In this document: in pieces, positions 8,948 through 17,679 of the stretch
How positions within the stretch are numbered: the first letter of the stretch is position 1
Layout of the letters: each line of letters begins with the position of its first letter
Assembly (NCBI GenBank): GCA_900635495.1
Contig: LR134136.1
Span: 3,906,001-3,970,000, forward strand
Source: Atlantibacter hermannii
GTDB lineage: Bacteria; Pseudomonadota; Gammaproteobacteria; Enterobacterales; Enterobacteriaceae
DNA length: 64,000 nucleotides
Reading direction: 5' to 3'
Notes under the pieces: generated by a model
The model's database searches: none
Seen by the model: the letters and a program-made list of their open reading frames with translations, nothing else
Told to the model about the DNA's origin: nothing
Made by a program: the position numbers and the translations under genes

Positions 8948-9826
8948 ATGAAATATTCACTGGGGCCGGTGCTTTATTACTGGCCGAGAGCGACGCTGGA
9001 ACAGTTTTATCAGGCAGCAGCGAACAGCAGCGCCGACATTGTTTACCTTGGCGAGTCGGTGTGCAGCAAGCGTCGTGATACCAAAGTCGGTGACTGGCTG
9101 GAGATGGCGAAAACGCTGGCGGCCAGCGGTAAACAGGTGGTGTTGTCGACTCTTGCATTAGTCCAGGCACCTTCGGAGCTTAACGAGCTGAAGCGTTATG
9201 TCGAAAACGGCGATTTTCTGATTGAAGCCAGTGATTTCGGCACGGTAAATATGGCATATGAACGCGGGTTACCTTTCGTCGCCAGCCATGCGCTCAACTG
9301 CTATAACGCCGTTACGCTACGCCTTCTGGCAAAACAGGGCATGATGCGCTGGTGCATGCCGGTAGAATTGTCCCGCGACTGGCTGGCGAATTTACTGGCT
9401 CAGTGCGAAACGCTGGGGATCCGCAATCAGTTTGAGGTGGAAGTGTTCAGCTATGGTCATTTGCCGCTGGCCTACTCTGCCCGCTGCTTTACCGCTCGCT
9501 CCGAAGACCGACCAAAAGACGAATGTGAAACCTGCTGCATCAATTATCCCAACGGGCGCGTCATTCACTCTCAGGAAGGCCAGCAGGTGTTTGTGTTAAA
9601 CGGTATTCAGACCATGAGCGGCTATGTCTACAACCTGGGCAATGAACTGACTTCCATGCAGGGATTAGTGGATGTGGTACGGCTTTCACCGCTGGGCATT
9701 GAGATGCTCGACATGGTTAACGCCTTTCGCGCTAACGAATCAGGCGCCGCACCGCTGGCGCTGGAAACCGATAACGACTGCAATGGTTACTGGCGTCGTC
9801 TGGCCGGTCTGGAACTGCAGGCGTAA
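8948..9826 (+). CDS. ubiV: O2-independent ubiquinone hydroxylase subunit UbiV
   Basis: Partner of UbiU. 292 residues from the second of two adjacent ATGs, exactly as in E. coli. The four [4Fe-4S] ligands are visible: Cys39 in LGESVCSKRR and Cys180, Cys193 and Cys197 in the ARCFTARSEDRPKDECETCC region. The U32 motif FEVEVFSYGHLPLAYSARCF is intact, although these proteins act in hydroxylation, not proteolysis. An AAGGAATC ribosome site overlaps the end of ubiU, which suggests translational coupling. Confidence 0.95.
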   Translation: MKYSLGPVLYYWPRATLEQFYQAAANSSADIVYLGESVCSKRRDTKVGDWLEMAKTLAASGKQVVLSTLALVQAPSELNELKRYVENGDFLIEASDFGTVNMAYERGLPFVASHALNCYNAVTLRLLAKQGMMRWCMPVELSRDWLANLLAQCETLGIRNQFEVEVFSYGHLPLAYSARCFTARSEDRPKDECETCCINYPNGRVIHSQEGQQVFVLNGIQTMSGYVYNLGNELTSMQGLVDVVRLSPLGIEMLDMVNAFRANESGAAPLALETDNDCNGYWRRLAGLELQA

Positions 9827-9829
9827 AAA

Positions 9830-9958
9830 AGCTCACTTTGTTAACAGCAATAAGCAAATTTTAATGCAGTATTAATAGGTACAGCTTTCCGGCTGGGGCG
9901 CTACGCGCACGCCGGAGGCAGACCTTTAATCTGAAACAGTGCTGTGACAAAGTGAGCT
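9830..9958. repeat. 129 bp inverted-repeat structure between ubiV and yhbW
   Basis: Outer arms AGCTCACTTTGTTAACAGCA (9830-9849) and TGCTGTGACAAAGTGAGCT (9940-9958) pair over 18 bp with a small bulge. An inner GC-rich hairpin lies at about 9889-9917 (CCGGC...GCGC-TAC-GCGC...GCCGG), resembling a REP-type palindrome. The element fills nearly the whole ubiV-yhbW gap and ends 3 bases before the yhbW ATG. It encodes no protein. It could be a degenerate repeat insertion, a 3' mRNA stabiliser for ubiUV or a leader that hides the yhbW start. Confidence 0.7.
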
Positions 9959-9961
9959 GCT

Positions 9962-10966
9962 ATGACCACGCAATCAACTGTACCTTTCTCGTTACTTGAC
10001 CTGGCGCCGATCCCTCAGGGACTCAGCGCACGGGACGCTTTTCATCATTCTCTGGATTTGGCGAAGCTTGCCGAAGCGCGCGGCTATGACCGCTACTGGC
10101 TGGCTGAACACCATAATATGACCGGTATCGCCAGCGCGGCGACCTCCGTGCTGATCGGATACCTTGCGGCAAATACCACCACGTTGCGCCTGGGATCCGG
10201 CGGCGTGATGTTACCCAACCACTCGCCACTGGTGATTGCCGAGCAGTTCGGCACCCTTGATGCGTTATATCCGGGCCGAATTGAACTGGGCCTGGGGCGT
10301 GCGCCAGGCAGCGATCAGCGCACCATGATGGCCTTGCGTCGCCATATGAGCGGCGATATCGACAATTTCCCACGCGATGTTAATGAGCTGGTGGAGTGGT
10401 TTGACGCCCGCGATCCCAATCCGGCCGTCCGACCGGTGCCGGGCTATGGCGCTAAAATTCCGGTCTGGCTGTTAGGCTCAAGCCTGTATAGCGCGCAACT
10501 TGCGGCTCAGATGGGGCTTCCCTTCGCGTTTGCCTCACACTTCGCGCCGGATATGCTGCTCCAGGCGTTGCATCTCTATCGCACCCAGTTCAAACCCTCA
10601 GAACGTCTGGAGAAACCTTACGCGGTAGTCTGTATTAATATCGTGGCCGCCGACAGTAACCGCGACGCCGAGTTTTTGTTTACGTCGATGCAGCAGGCAT
10701 TTGTCAAACTGCGCCGCGGCGAGGCCGGGCAACTTCCGCCGCCGGTAGAAAGTATGGAAAGTATCTGGAGTCCGGCTGAGCAATATGGCGTGCAGCAGGC
10801 GCTGGGGATGTCGCTGGTAGGGGATAAAGCCAAAGTGCGCCATGGATTACTGTCGATACTGCGGGAAACCGAAGCCGACGAAATCATGGTCAACGGGCAG
10901 ATTTTCGATCATCAGGCCCGTCTCCACTCATTTGATCTGGCGATGCAGGTTCGTGAATCGCTCTAA
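9962..10966 (+). CDS. yhbW: luciferase-like flavin-dependent monooxygenase YhbW
   Basis: 334 residues of the bacterial-luciferase TIM-barrel superfamily. Landmarks are SLLDLAPIPQG, RYWLAEHHNM, the LGSGGVMLPNHSPLVIAEQFGTL-type core and GRIELGLGRAPGSD. Relatives use reduced flavin and O2; the YhbW substrate is unknown. The ribosome site is weak because the large inverted repeat ends just before the ATG. A strong terminator follows. Neighbouring ubiUV serves anaerobic quinone synthesis, but no functional link is shown. Confidence 0.93.
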   Translation: MTTQSTVPFSLLDLAPIPQGLSARDAFHHSLDLAKLAEARGYDRYWLAEHHNMTGIASAATSVLIGYLAANTTTLRLGSGGVMLPNHSPLVIAEQFGTLDALYPGRIELGLGRAPGSDQRTMMALRRHMSGDIDNFPRDVNELVEWFDARDPNPAVRPVPGYGAKIPVWLLGSSLYSAQLAAQMGLPFAFASHFAPDMLLQALHLYRTQFKPSERLEKPYAVVCINIVAADSNRDAEFLFTSMQQAFVKLRRGEAGQLPPPVESMESIWSPAEQYGVQQALGMSLVGDKAKVRHGLLSILRETEADEIMVNGQIFDHQARLHSFDLAMQVRESL

Positions 10967-10972
10967 GAAAAT

Positions 10973-10998
10973 GCCCTCCTCACTGGAGGGCTTTTTTT
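10973..10998 (+). terminator. terminator after yhbW
   Basis: Stem GCCCTCC/GGAGGGC around a CACT loop, followed by seven T. It abuts the 3' end of the convergent mtr. Confidence 0.88.
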
Positions 10999-12241
10999 AT
11001 TGATAAACCGGCAGCAGGTTCGCCGTCGATAACAGATGCACCAGCGCATTGCCAATCCCGAAGATGAGGATCAAAACAATCATCGGCGTCCCGCCCCATA
11101 CGCGGAACAGCGGACTACCGAAGCGCTTGCGTGACGCCCGGGCCAGTAACGCTGGTACGATTGCGGCCCAAATAGTGGCAGCAAGGCCGGCATAGCCAAT
11201 GGCATAGAGAAACCCGTTCGGCCATAGCATGCCGCCCGCAACAGGCGGCGCAAAGGTCAGCAGCACCGTTTTGAAACGACCTGTCGCAGAATCATCAAAA
11301 CCAAATAAATCCGCCAGATAATCGAATAGCCCCAGCGTGACGCCCAGGAACGAGCTGGCGACGGCGAAGTTTGAAAACACGATCAACAGGAGATCGAGCG
11401 TTTTACTGTTCAACACACCCGCCAGCGCCTGAACCAGCACATCAATATTCCCGCCCTGACGGGCAATGTCGATAAAGGCGGGACGCGGAATATTACCCAT
11501 TGTCGCCAGTAGCCACACGGTATACAGCGCCAGTGCGATCAGCGTTCCCCAGACAATGCAGCGCACAATCGTATGAGGATCTTTGCCGTAATACTTCATC
11601 AGGCTGGGTACGTTGCCGTGATAACCAAACGATGCCAGGCAGAACGGTAAGGTCATCAATAAATAGGGCAAGTACGAGGGCGTCGGCTCTGCGACATTAA
11701 ACAGCGTGGCGGGCTCAACATGGCCTAACAGGCTGCCGAACGTCAGGAAAAAGGTGATCACCTTTGCGCCGAGCACGATTGCCGTCATTCGGCTGACCGC
11801 GCGCGTACTCAACCACACAACAAACGCCACAATCAGGGCGAAAATCAGCCCCGCAAGACGGGGTGAAAAGGAGAGCGACATTTCTGACAGCGTATGATGA
11901 AGAATCGAGCCGCTTGCTGAAATGTAGGCGTAGGTCAGGATATACAACACAAAGGCGATGGAAAGGCCGTTAATCCATGTCCAGTGCTTGCCAAGCAGGT
12001 CCCGGGTCATGGTATCGAAGCTCGCGCCAGGTGCGTAATTCAGGTTAGCTTCCAGGATCATTAGCCCCGAATGCAGCATGCAAAACCAGGTCACACCTAA
12101 TGCTGCCAGTGACCAAAAAAACCACGCGCCAGACATCACGACGGGCAGAGAAAACATACCTGCCCCAATAATTGTGCCTGCGATGATAACGATGCCGCCC
12201 AGTGTTGAAGGCTTGACGCTGGTGGTGGAGAGGGTTGCCAT
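10997..12241 (-). CDS. mtr: tryptophan-specific permease Mtr
   Basis: 414 residues, the E. coli length, of the hydroxy/aromatic amino acid permease (HAAAP) family with about 11 membrane helices. The N-terminal GGIVIIAGTIIGAGMFSLP and the LTLPFCLASFGYHGNVPSL-type (here MTLPFCLASFGYHGNVP) segments are family hallmarks. It imports tryptophan with high affinity, driven by the proton gradient. The ATG at 12241 gives MATLSTT. A trp-operator-like palindrome about 50 bp upstream indicates repression by TrpR plus tryptophan, as in E. coli. Confidence 0.95.
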   Translation of the reverse strand: MATLSTTSVKPSTLGGIVIIAGTIIGAGMFSLPVVMSGAWFFWSLAALGVTWFCMLHSGLMILEANLNYAPGASFDTMTRDLLGKHWTWINGLSIAFVLYILTYAYISASGSILHHTLSEMSLSFSPRLAGLIFALIVAFVVWLSTRAVSRMTAIVLGAKVITFFLTFGSLLGHVEPATLFNVAEPTPSYLPYLLMTLPFCLASFGYHGNVPSLMKYYGKDPHTIVRCIVWGTLIALALYTVWLLATMGNIPRPAFIDIARQGGNIDVLVQALAGVLNSKTLDLLLIVFSNFAVASSFLGVTLGLFDYLADLFGFDDSATGRFKTVLLTFAPPVAGGMLWPNGFLYAIGYAGLAATIWAAIVPALLARASRKRFGSPLFRVWGGTPMIVLILIFGIGNALVHLLSTANLLPVYQ

Positions 12242-12286
12242 TTTATGTCCTGTTGTCACGATCGAATCCTGAAAGGGATGCGTCAT

Positions 12287-12307
12287 TGTACCAGTACATG
12301 AGTACAA
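12287..12307. promoter_or_regulatory. TrpR operator-like palindrome upstream of mtr
   Basis: Read on the minus strand, TGTACTCATGTACTGGTACA matches the operator known in front of E. coli mtr with only about one difference. Its central GTAC-rich dyad and position 46-66 bases upstream of the mtr ATG, where the promoter should lie, fit repression by tryptophan-loaded TrpR. Confidence 0.75.
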
Positions 12308-12314
12308 CACAGAT

Positions 12315-12346
12315 AAAAAAAGCCCCAATCATTTTGATCGGGGCTG
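12315..12346 (-). terminator. terminator after deaD
   Basis: Stem AGCCCC...GGGGCT, extended inward by ATCA/TGAT with one mismatch. On the minus strand it is followed by a run of T. It terminates the deaD message and borders the mtr promoter. Confidence 0.85.
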
Positions 12347-12387
12347 TTTATTAATCTTTACAGTTTGTAAAGTTCAGCGTTCAGAGC

Positions 12388-14328
12388 TTATGCATCACCG
12401 AAACGACGACGGGTCGGCGCTGCGCCATCTTCACGACGCGGGCCACGGCCCCCTTCACGACGTTCGCCACTGAAGCTACGGCCTGCGCCGCCTTCACGAC
12501 GTTCACCGCTGAAACGACGACCTTCGGTACGACCGCCTTCACGACGCTCGCCACCACCGAAACCGCCACGGCCAGCACCACCGCCACGACGTTCACCGCC
12601 GCGATCCGGGCGCGGTTGCGCATCGCCCAGCAGCTGCATATTCATCGGCTTATTGAGAATACGCGTGCGGGTGAAGTGTTGCAGAACTTCGCCCGGCATG
12701 CCTTTCGGCAGCTCGATAGTCGAGTGGGAAGCAAACAGCTTGATGTTGCCAATGTAACGGCTGCTGATGTCACCTTCGTTAGCAATCGCGCCAACGATAT
12801 GACGTACTTCAACGCCATCATCACGACCCACTTCAATGCGATACAGTTCCATATCGCCAACGTCACGACGTTCACGACGTGGACGCTCTTCGCCATCACG
12901 CTGAGGACGATCGGTACGCGGGCCACGATCGTTACGATCGCCGCGACGTTCGAAACGTTCGTCACGCTCACGGAACTCACGACGCGGACGCATCGGCGCA
13001 TCCGGCGGCAGGATCAGCGGACGTTCGCCCTGCGCCATTTTCAGCAGCGCGGCAGCCAGCGTTTCGATGTCCAGCTCTTCACCTTCAGCGGTCGGCTGGA
13101 TTTTCGCCAGCAATGCACGGTACTGATCCAAATCGCTGCTTTCCAGCTGCTGCTGCACTTTCGCAGCAAATTTTTCCAGACGGCGTTTGCCCAGCAGTTC
13201 TGCATTCGGCAGTTCCACTTCCGGAATAGTCAGCTTCATGGTGCGTTCAATGTTACGCAGCAGGCGGCGTTCGCGGTTCTCAACGAACAGCAGGGCGCGG
13301 CCAGCGCGGCCCGCACGACCGGTACGGCCGATACGGTGAACGTAGGATTCAGAATCCATCGGAATATCGTAGTTCACCACCAGGCTGATACGTTCAACGT
13401 CCAGGCCACGTGCTGCCACGTCGGTTGCAATCAGGATATCCAGACGACCGTCTTTCAGACGTTCCAGCGTCTGCTCGCGCAGCGCCTGGTTCATGTCGCC
13501 ATTCAGCGCGGCGCTGTTGTAACCGCTGCGCTCCAGCGCTTCAGCCACTTCCAGGGTCGCGTTTTTGGTGCGAACGAAGATGATCGCCGCGTCAAAATCT
13601 TCCGCTTCCAGGAAACGCACCAGCGCTTCGTTTTTACGCATGCCGTACACCGTCCAGTAGCTCTGGCTGATGTCCGGACGGGTGGTGACGCTGGACTGAA
13701 TACGTACTTCCTGCGGCTCTTTCATAAAGCGGCGGGTAATACGGCGAATGGCTTCCGGCATGGTTGCTGAGAACAGCGCGGTCTGATGACCTTCCGGGAT
13801 CTGCGCCATGATGGTTTCAACGTCTTCGATGAAGCCCATACGTAGCATTTCATCCGCTTCATCCAGTACCAGACCGCTCAGGTTGGACAGGTTCAGCGTG
13901 CCACGTTTTAAATGGTCAAGCAGGCGGCCTGGGGTACCCACAACAATCTGCGGGCCCTGACGCAGGGCGCGTAACTGCACGTCATAACGCTGGCCGCCGT
14001 AAAGGGCAACTACGTTTACGCCATGCATATGTTTAGAGAAGTCCGTCATTGCTTCAGCTACCTGAACCGCCAGTTCGCGGGTCGGAGCCAGCACCAGGAT
14101 TTGCGGTGCTTTCAGTTCAGGATCAAGGTTGTTCAGCAGCGGTAACGAGAACGCTGCGGTTTTGCCGCTGCCTGTCTGGGCCATACCCAGAACATCGCGG
14201 CCACCAAGCAGGTGCGGAATGCACTCAGCCTGGATCGGAGATGGCTTTTCGTAACCCAGATCGTTAAGGGCTTCAAGGATAGGAGTTTTCAGCCCCAGAT
14301 CAGAAAAAGTGGTTTCGAATTCAGTCAT
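12388..14328 (-). CDS. deaD: cold-shock DEAD-box RNA helicase DeaD (CsdA)
   Basis: 646 residues. Helicase motifs occur in order: AQTGSGKT (motif I), PTRELAVQ (Ia), TPGRLLDH (Ib), DEAD (II), SAT (III), ARGLD (V) and HRIGRTGRAGR (VI). A dimerisation and RNA-binding (DbpA/CsdA-like) domain follows, then a basic tail rich in Arg-Gly and repeated GERREGG units. The helicase unwinds structured RNA in 50S assembly and mRNA decay at low temperature. The family start MTEFETTFSDLGL is at 14328; E. coli DeaD has 629 residues and the extra length is in the repeat tail. The start overlaps yrbN by 8 bases. Confidence 0.96.
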   Translation of the reverse strand: MTEFETTFSDLGLKTPILEALNDLGYEKPSPIQAECIPHLLGGRDVLGMAQTGSGKTAAFSLPLLNNLDPELKAPQILVLAPTRELAVQVAEAMTDFSKHMHGVNVVALYGGQRYDVQLRALRQGPQIVVGTPGRLLDHLKRGTLNLSNLSGLVLDEADEMLRMGFIEDVETIMAQIPEGHQTALFSATMPEAIRRITRRFMKEPQEVRIQSSVTTRPDISQSYWTVYGMRKNEALVRFLEAEDFDAAIIFVRTKNATLEVAEALERSGYNSAALNGDMNQALREQTLERLKDGRLDILIATDVAARGLDVERISLVVNYDIPMDSESYVHRIGRTGRAGRAGRALLFVENRERRLLRNIERTMKLTIPEVELPNAELLGKRRLEKFAAKVQQQLESSDLDQYRALLAKIQPTAEGEELDIETLAAALLKMAQGERPLILPPDAPMRPRREFRERDERFERRGDRNDRGPRTDRPQRDGEERPRRERRDVGDMELYRIEVGRDDGVEVRHIVGAIANEGDISSRYIGNIKLFASHSTIELPKGMPGEVLQHFTRTRILNKPMNMQLLGDAQPRPDRGGERRGGGAGRGGFGGGERREGGRTEGRRFSGERREGGAGRSFSGERREGGRGPRREDGAAPTRRRFGDA

Positions 14329-14401
14329 GTAGTACGTGTGCCTCAAGATAAATGGCGGCCAGTCTACATAACTCATCATGAAAAAGATCTGCAATTTTCA
14401 T
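14321..14401 (-). CDS. yrbN: 26-residue protein YrbN, overlapping the deaD start
   Basis: The frame starts with ATG at 14401, reads MKIADLFHDELCRLAAIYLE and six more residues, and stops at a TGA at 14323-14321 that overlaps the deaD start region (ATGACTGA). Position, length and sequence match the E. coli small gene yrbN, which sits in the long cold-shock deaD leader. A plausible role is coupling translation of deaD to that of yrbN, but the function of the peptide itself is unknown. Confidence 0.85.
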   Translation of the reverse strand: MKIADLFHDELCRLAAIYLEAHVLHD

Positions 14402-14508
14402 TGAAAAGTGTGAACCGGCTCAAATTTGGTTGATTGACGAACAAAAACGCCCTCACCCGCTAAGGTGATGACTTTAAAAAAGTTTATGGGCTGATTGATG
14501 TCCGTCAG

Positions 14509-15393
14509 CTATTGCTGGTCCGATTCTGCCAGGTCTTCTTGCTCCTGGCCCAAGAGCGCTAGTTCCAACAATGCGTAACGGTGTTCAACGTAGTTATGTA
14601 CGTTGTTAGCTACCGCTAACTTGAACAGTGCCGTAGCGCTGTCCGTATCCCCCAGACTTAGGTAGTACTTACCTAAATAGAAGTTGGTTTCACTGAGATG
14701 CTCAGCGAGCGAGGTGTTATCCGTTGCGTCCGCCTTGAGACGGTCCATTAACGTTGCTTCGTTAATGTCGCCCAGGTAGAACTCGACAATGTTCCATCCC
14801 CATTGCTCTTTATCCGATTTATCCAGGCGCTGCTGTAGCGACGCCTTGGCCTGTTTCTCATCCAGTTTGCTTTCAGCAATATAGAGCCACAGACTACGGA
14901 AAGGATCATTGGGATCGTCTTGATAAAACGCCAGCAGATCATCTTGCGCTAACCGGTAACGTCCGCCGTAATAGAGGGCGATACCGCGATTTAAATGCGC
15001 GTAGTTGTAAGTTGGATCAAGCTCAAGTACAGAATCAAACGCTTCATAGGCAGCATCAAAATTGCCTGCCTGCGTTAAATAAATGCCTAAGTAATTGAAT
15101 ACTTCAGGCATATCGGGGCGGATAGCCAACGCTTGTGAAAAATCATTTCGCGCCAGTGCCCGCAAACCAAGACTATCATACAACACTCCGCGCTCATATA
15201 AAAGCTGAGCGCGTTCATCATCGGTTAAAGCCCGACTGGCAAGAATTTGTTCCATACGTGCCAGAATCACTTCTTGCTGTAAAGTCGGTTGCAATGGTAC
15301 CGCGAGGACTTCACTCTTACGCCAGGCAGAATTGTTGCATCCTGCCAGCGTGAGAGCTGTCGCAACGAAACACCAGCGCAAAAAAGGCTTCAT
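14509..15393 (-). CDS. nlpI: lipoprotein NlpI with TPR repeats
   Basis: 294 residues, the E. coli length. A lipoprotein signal ends LTLAGC with acylated Cys19. Tetratricopeptide helices follow, clearest in AQLLYERGVLYDSLGLRALA, VFNYLGIYLTQAGNFDAA and YAHLNRGIALYYGGRYRLA. NlpI is anchored in the outer membrane, acts as the adaptor that delivers the endopeptidase MepS to protease Prc, and scaffolds peptidoglycan hydrolase complexes. It lies between pnp and deaD on the same strand and is probably partly cotranscribed with pnp. Confidence 0.96.
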   Translation of the reverse strand: MKPFLRWCFVATALTLAGCNNSAWRKSEVLAVPLQPTLQQEVILARMEQILASRALTDDERAQLLYERGVLYDSLGLRALARNDFSQALAIRPDMPEVFNYLGIYLTQAGNFDAAYEAFDSVLELDPTYNYAHLNRGIALYYGGRYRLAQDDLLAFYQDDPNDPFRSLWLYIAESKLDEKQAKASLQQRLDKSDKEQWGWNIVEFYLGDINEATLMDRLKADATDNTSLAEHLSETNFYLGKYYLSLGDTDSATALFKLAVANNVHNYVEHRYALLELALLGQEQEDLAESDQQ

Positions 15394-15465
15394 TTCCCAC
15401 TCCCGAAGACAACAAATGGATGAACGTCCTGTTCCCCGGCTGCAAACCCGGCTTCCAGGCCGGTA

Positions 15466-15497
15466 TCAAAGAGCTCTCCATGAAATCATGGAGAGCT
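15466..15497 (-). terminator. hairpin after pnp
   Basis: A perfect 12 bp stem, AGCTCTCCATGA with TCATGGAGAGCT, closes a 2-base loop 13 bases after the pnp stop. The T tract that follows on the minus strand is short, so it may act as a leaky terminator or an RNA 3'-end stabiliser letting some transcripts reach nlpI. Confidence 0.65.
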
Positions 15498-15509
15498 TAA
15501 TGGCAACCC

Positions 15510-17654
15510 TTATTCAGCTTGCGGTGCTGCCGGTGCTTCCGGAGCTGCCGCCGGCTGTGACGGCTCGGCTGCTTCTTTAATGCTTAAACGGATACGGCCC
15601 TGGCGATCCACTTCCAGAACCTTGACCGGGACTTCCTGATTCATTTGCAGATAATCAGTCACTTTCTCAACGCGCTTGTCAGCGATTTGAGAGATGTGTA
15701 CCAGGCCTTCTTTACCGCCACCGATTGCAACGAACGCACCGAAATCAACGATACGAGTGACTTTACCGTTATAAACACGGCCCACTTCGATTTCAGCGGT
15801 GATCTCTTCGATACGACGGATAGCGTGTTTCGCTTTGTCGCCGTCGGTCGCCGCGATTTTCACGGTGCCGTCATCTTCGATTTCGATAGTCGTGCCGGTT
15901 TCTTCGGTCAGCGCACGGATCACAGAACCACCCTTGCCGATCACGTCTTTGATCTTGTCCGGGTTGATTTTGATGGTGTGGATACGCGGAGCGAATTCAG
16001 AGATATCGCCACGCGGTGCGTTGATAGCCTGTTCCATCACGCTCAGGATGTGCAGACGCGCGCCCTTAGCCTGATTCAACGCCACCTGCATGATTTCGCG
16101 GGTGATACCTTCAATTTTAATATCCATCTGCAGCGCGGAGATACCTTCGCGGCTACCGGCAACTTTAAAGTCCATGTCGCCCAGGTGATCTTCATCACCC
16201 AGAATATCAGACAGAACGACAAAGTTATCACCTTCTTTTACCAGACCCATTGCGATACCCGCAACGGCGGCTTTCACCGGCACACCAGCATCCATCAGGG
16301 CGAGCGATGCACCACACACAGAAGCCATGGAAGAAGAACCGTTAGATTCAGTGATCTCAGACACAACGCGAACGGTGTACGGGAAGCGTTCAGCATCCGG
16401 CATTACAGCCATTACACCACGTTTCGCCAGACGACCGTGACCAATTTCACGACGCTTCGGCGAACCTACCATGCCGGTCTCACCCACGGAGTACGGAGGG
16501 AAGTTGTAGTGGAACAGGAAGTTGTCGGTACGTTCGCCCATCAGCTCATCCAGGCTCTGCGCATCACGGGCAGTACCCAGCGTTGCGGTAACCAGCGCCT
16601 GAGTTTCACCACGGGTAAACAGTGCGGAACCGTGAGTACGCGGCAGTACGCCAGTACGCACATCCAGACCGCGGATCATGTCTTTTTCACGACCGTCGAT
16701 ACGCGGCTCGCCACGCAGTACGCGGCTACGCACCACGTTTTTCTCGATAGCATGCAGGATATCGTTCAGTTCGTTTTCATCCAGCACATCGCCTTCCGCT
16801 TGCTCAGCCTGCAGTGCGGCGATGACGTCAGATTTGATGGCGTCGATCTGAGAATAACGCTCTTGTTTGTCAGTGATGCGGTAAGCATCGCTGAGACGAG
16901 CTTCAGCCAGTGCAGCAACGCGGCTATTCAGCGCTTCGTTCACGGCTTCAGGCTGCCAGTCCCAACGTGGTTTGCCAGCTTCGGCAACCAGCGCGTTGAT
17001 GTTCTCGATCACAACCTGCTGTTGATCGTGGCCGAAAACGACCGCGCCCAGCATCTGATCTTCGCTCAGCAGTTCAGCTTCGGATTCAACCATCAATACT
17101 GCGCCTTCGGTACCGGCGACAACCAGATCCAGCTTACTGTTTTTCAGCTCATCAGCAGTCGGGTTAAGCACGTACTGGTCATTAATGTAACCCACGCGCG
17201 CTGCGCCGATTGGGCCATTGAACGGGATGCCAGACAGGCTCAGCGCGGCGGACGCGCCAATCATCGCAACGATATCCGGATGAACCTGCGGGTTCACAGA
17301 AACCACCGTTGCAATAACCTGAACTTCGTTCACGAAGCCTTCCGGGAACAGCGGACGAACCGGGCGGTCAATCAGACGCGCAATCAGGGTTTCGCCTTCG
17401 CTCGGACGGCCTTCACGACGGAAGAAGCTGCCCGGGATACGACCAGCAGCGTAGGTACGCTCCTGATAGTTAACGGTCAGTGGGAAGAAGTCCTGACCTG
17501 GTTTAGCTTTTTTCTGACCTACAACGGTCACGAATACAGCAGTGTCATCCATGCTTACCATCACAGCGGCGGTAGCCTGGCGCGCCATCATACCGGTCTC
17601 TAACGTGACGGTATGCTGACCATACTGGAATTTACGAACGATCGGATTTAGCAA
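15510..17654 (-). CDS. pnp: polyribonucleotide nucleotidyltransferase (PNPase)
   Basis: 714 residues from the TTG at 17654, which gives LLNPIVRKFQYGQ as in E. coli, where pnp also uses TTG. Two RNase PH domains (first about 1-210, the second active one about 320-540) flank a helical linker, followed by a KH domain (KDVIGKGGSVIRALTEETG) and an S1 domain (GKVTRIVDFGAFVAIGGGKEG). It degrades RNA 3' to 5' by phosphorolysis, in the degradosome and alone. The C-tail is Ala/Pro rich. The message carries a long hairpin leader for self-control. Confidence 0.97.
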   Translation of the reverse strand: MLNPIVRKFQYGQHTVTLETGMMARQATAAVMVSMDDTAVFVTVVGQKKAKPGQDFFPLTVNYQERTYAAGRIPGSFFRREGRPSEGETLIARLIDRPVRPLFPEGFVNEVQVIATVVSVNPQVHPDIVAMIGASAALSLSGIPFNGPIGAARVGYINDQYVLNPTADELKNSKLDLVVAGTEGAVLMVESEAELLSEDQMLGAVVFGHDQQQVVIENINALVAEAGKPRWDWQPEAVNEALNSRVAALAEARLSDAYRITDKQERYSQIDAIKSDVIAALQAEQAEGDVLDENELNDILHAIEKNVVRSRVLRGEPRIDGREKDMIRGLDVRTGVLPRTHGSALFTRGETQALVTATLGTARDAQSLDELMGERTDNFLFHYNFPPYSVGETGMVGSPKRREIGHGRLAKRGVMAVMPDAERFPYTVRVVSEITESNGSSSMASVCGASLALMDAGVPVKAAVAGIAMGLVKEGDNFVVLSDILGDEDHLGDMDFKVAGSREGISALQMDIKIEGITREIMQVALNQAKGARLHILSVMEQAINAPRGDISEFAPRIHTIKINPDKIKDVIGKGGSVIRALTEETGTTIEIEDDGTVKIAATDGDKAKHAIRRIEEITAEIEVGRVYNGKVTRIVDFGAFVAIGGGKEGLVHISQIADKRVEKVTDYLQMNQEVPVKVLEVDRQGRIRLSIKEAAEPSQPAAAPEAPAAPQAE

Positions 17655-17679
17655 AATAATACCCTTTCTGAATGAATGA

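Noticed and set aside
12356..12372. Palindrome CTTTACAGTTTGTAAAG after deaD as a TyrR box
   Set aside because: TyrR boxes read TGTAAA-N6-TTTACA; here the halves are in the opposite order and spaced by three bases, and the site lies on the far side of the deaD terminator from the mtr promoter.
12616..13770. A 384-codon open frame opposite deaD
   Set aside because: Antisense shadow of the highly biased deaD gene with no homology or ribosome site.
15645..17603. A 652-codon open frame on the plus strand opposite pnp
   Set aside because: It is the antisense reading of pnp; its His/Thr/Asn-rich composition is typical of the reverse of a well-biased gene and it has no start signals.
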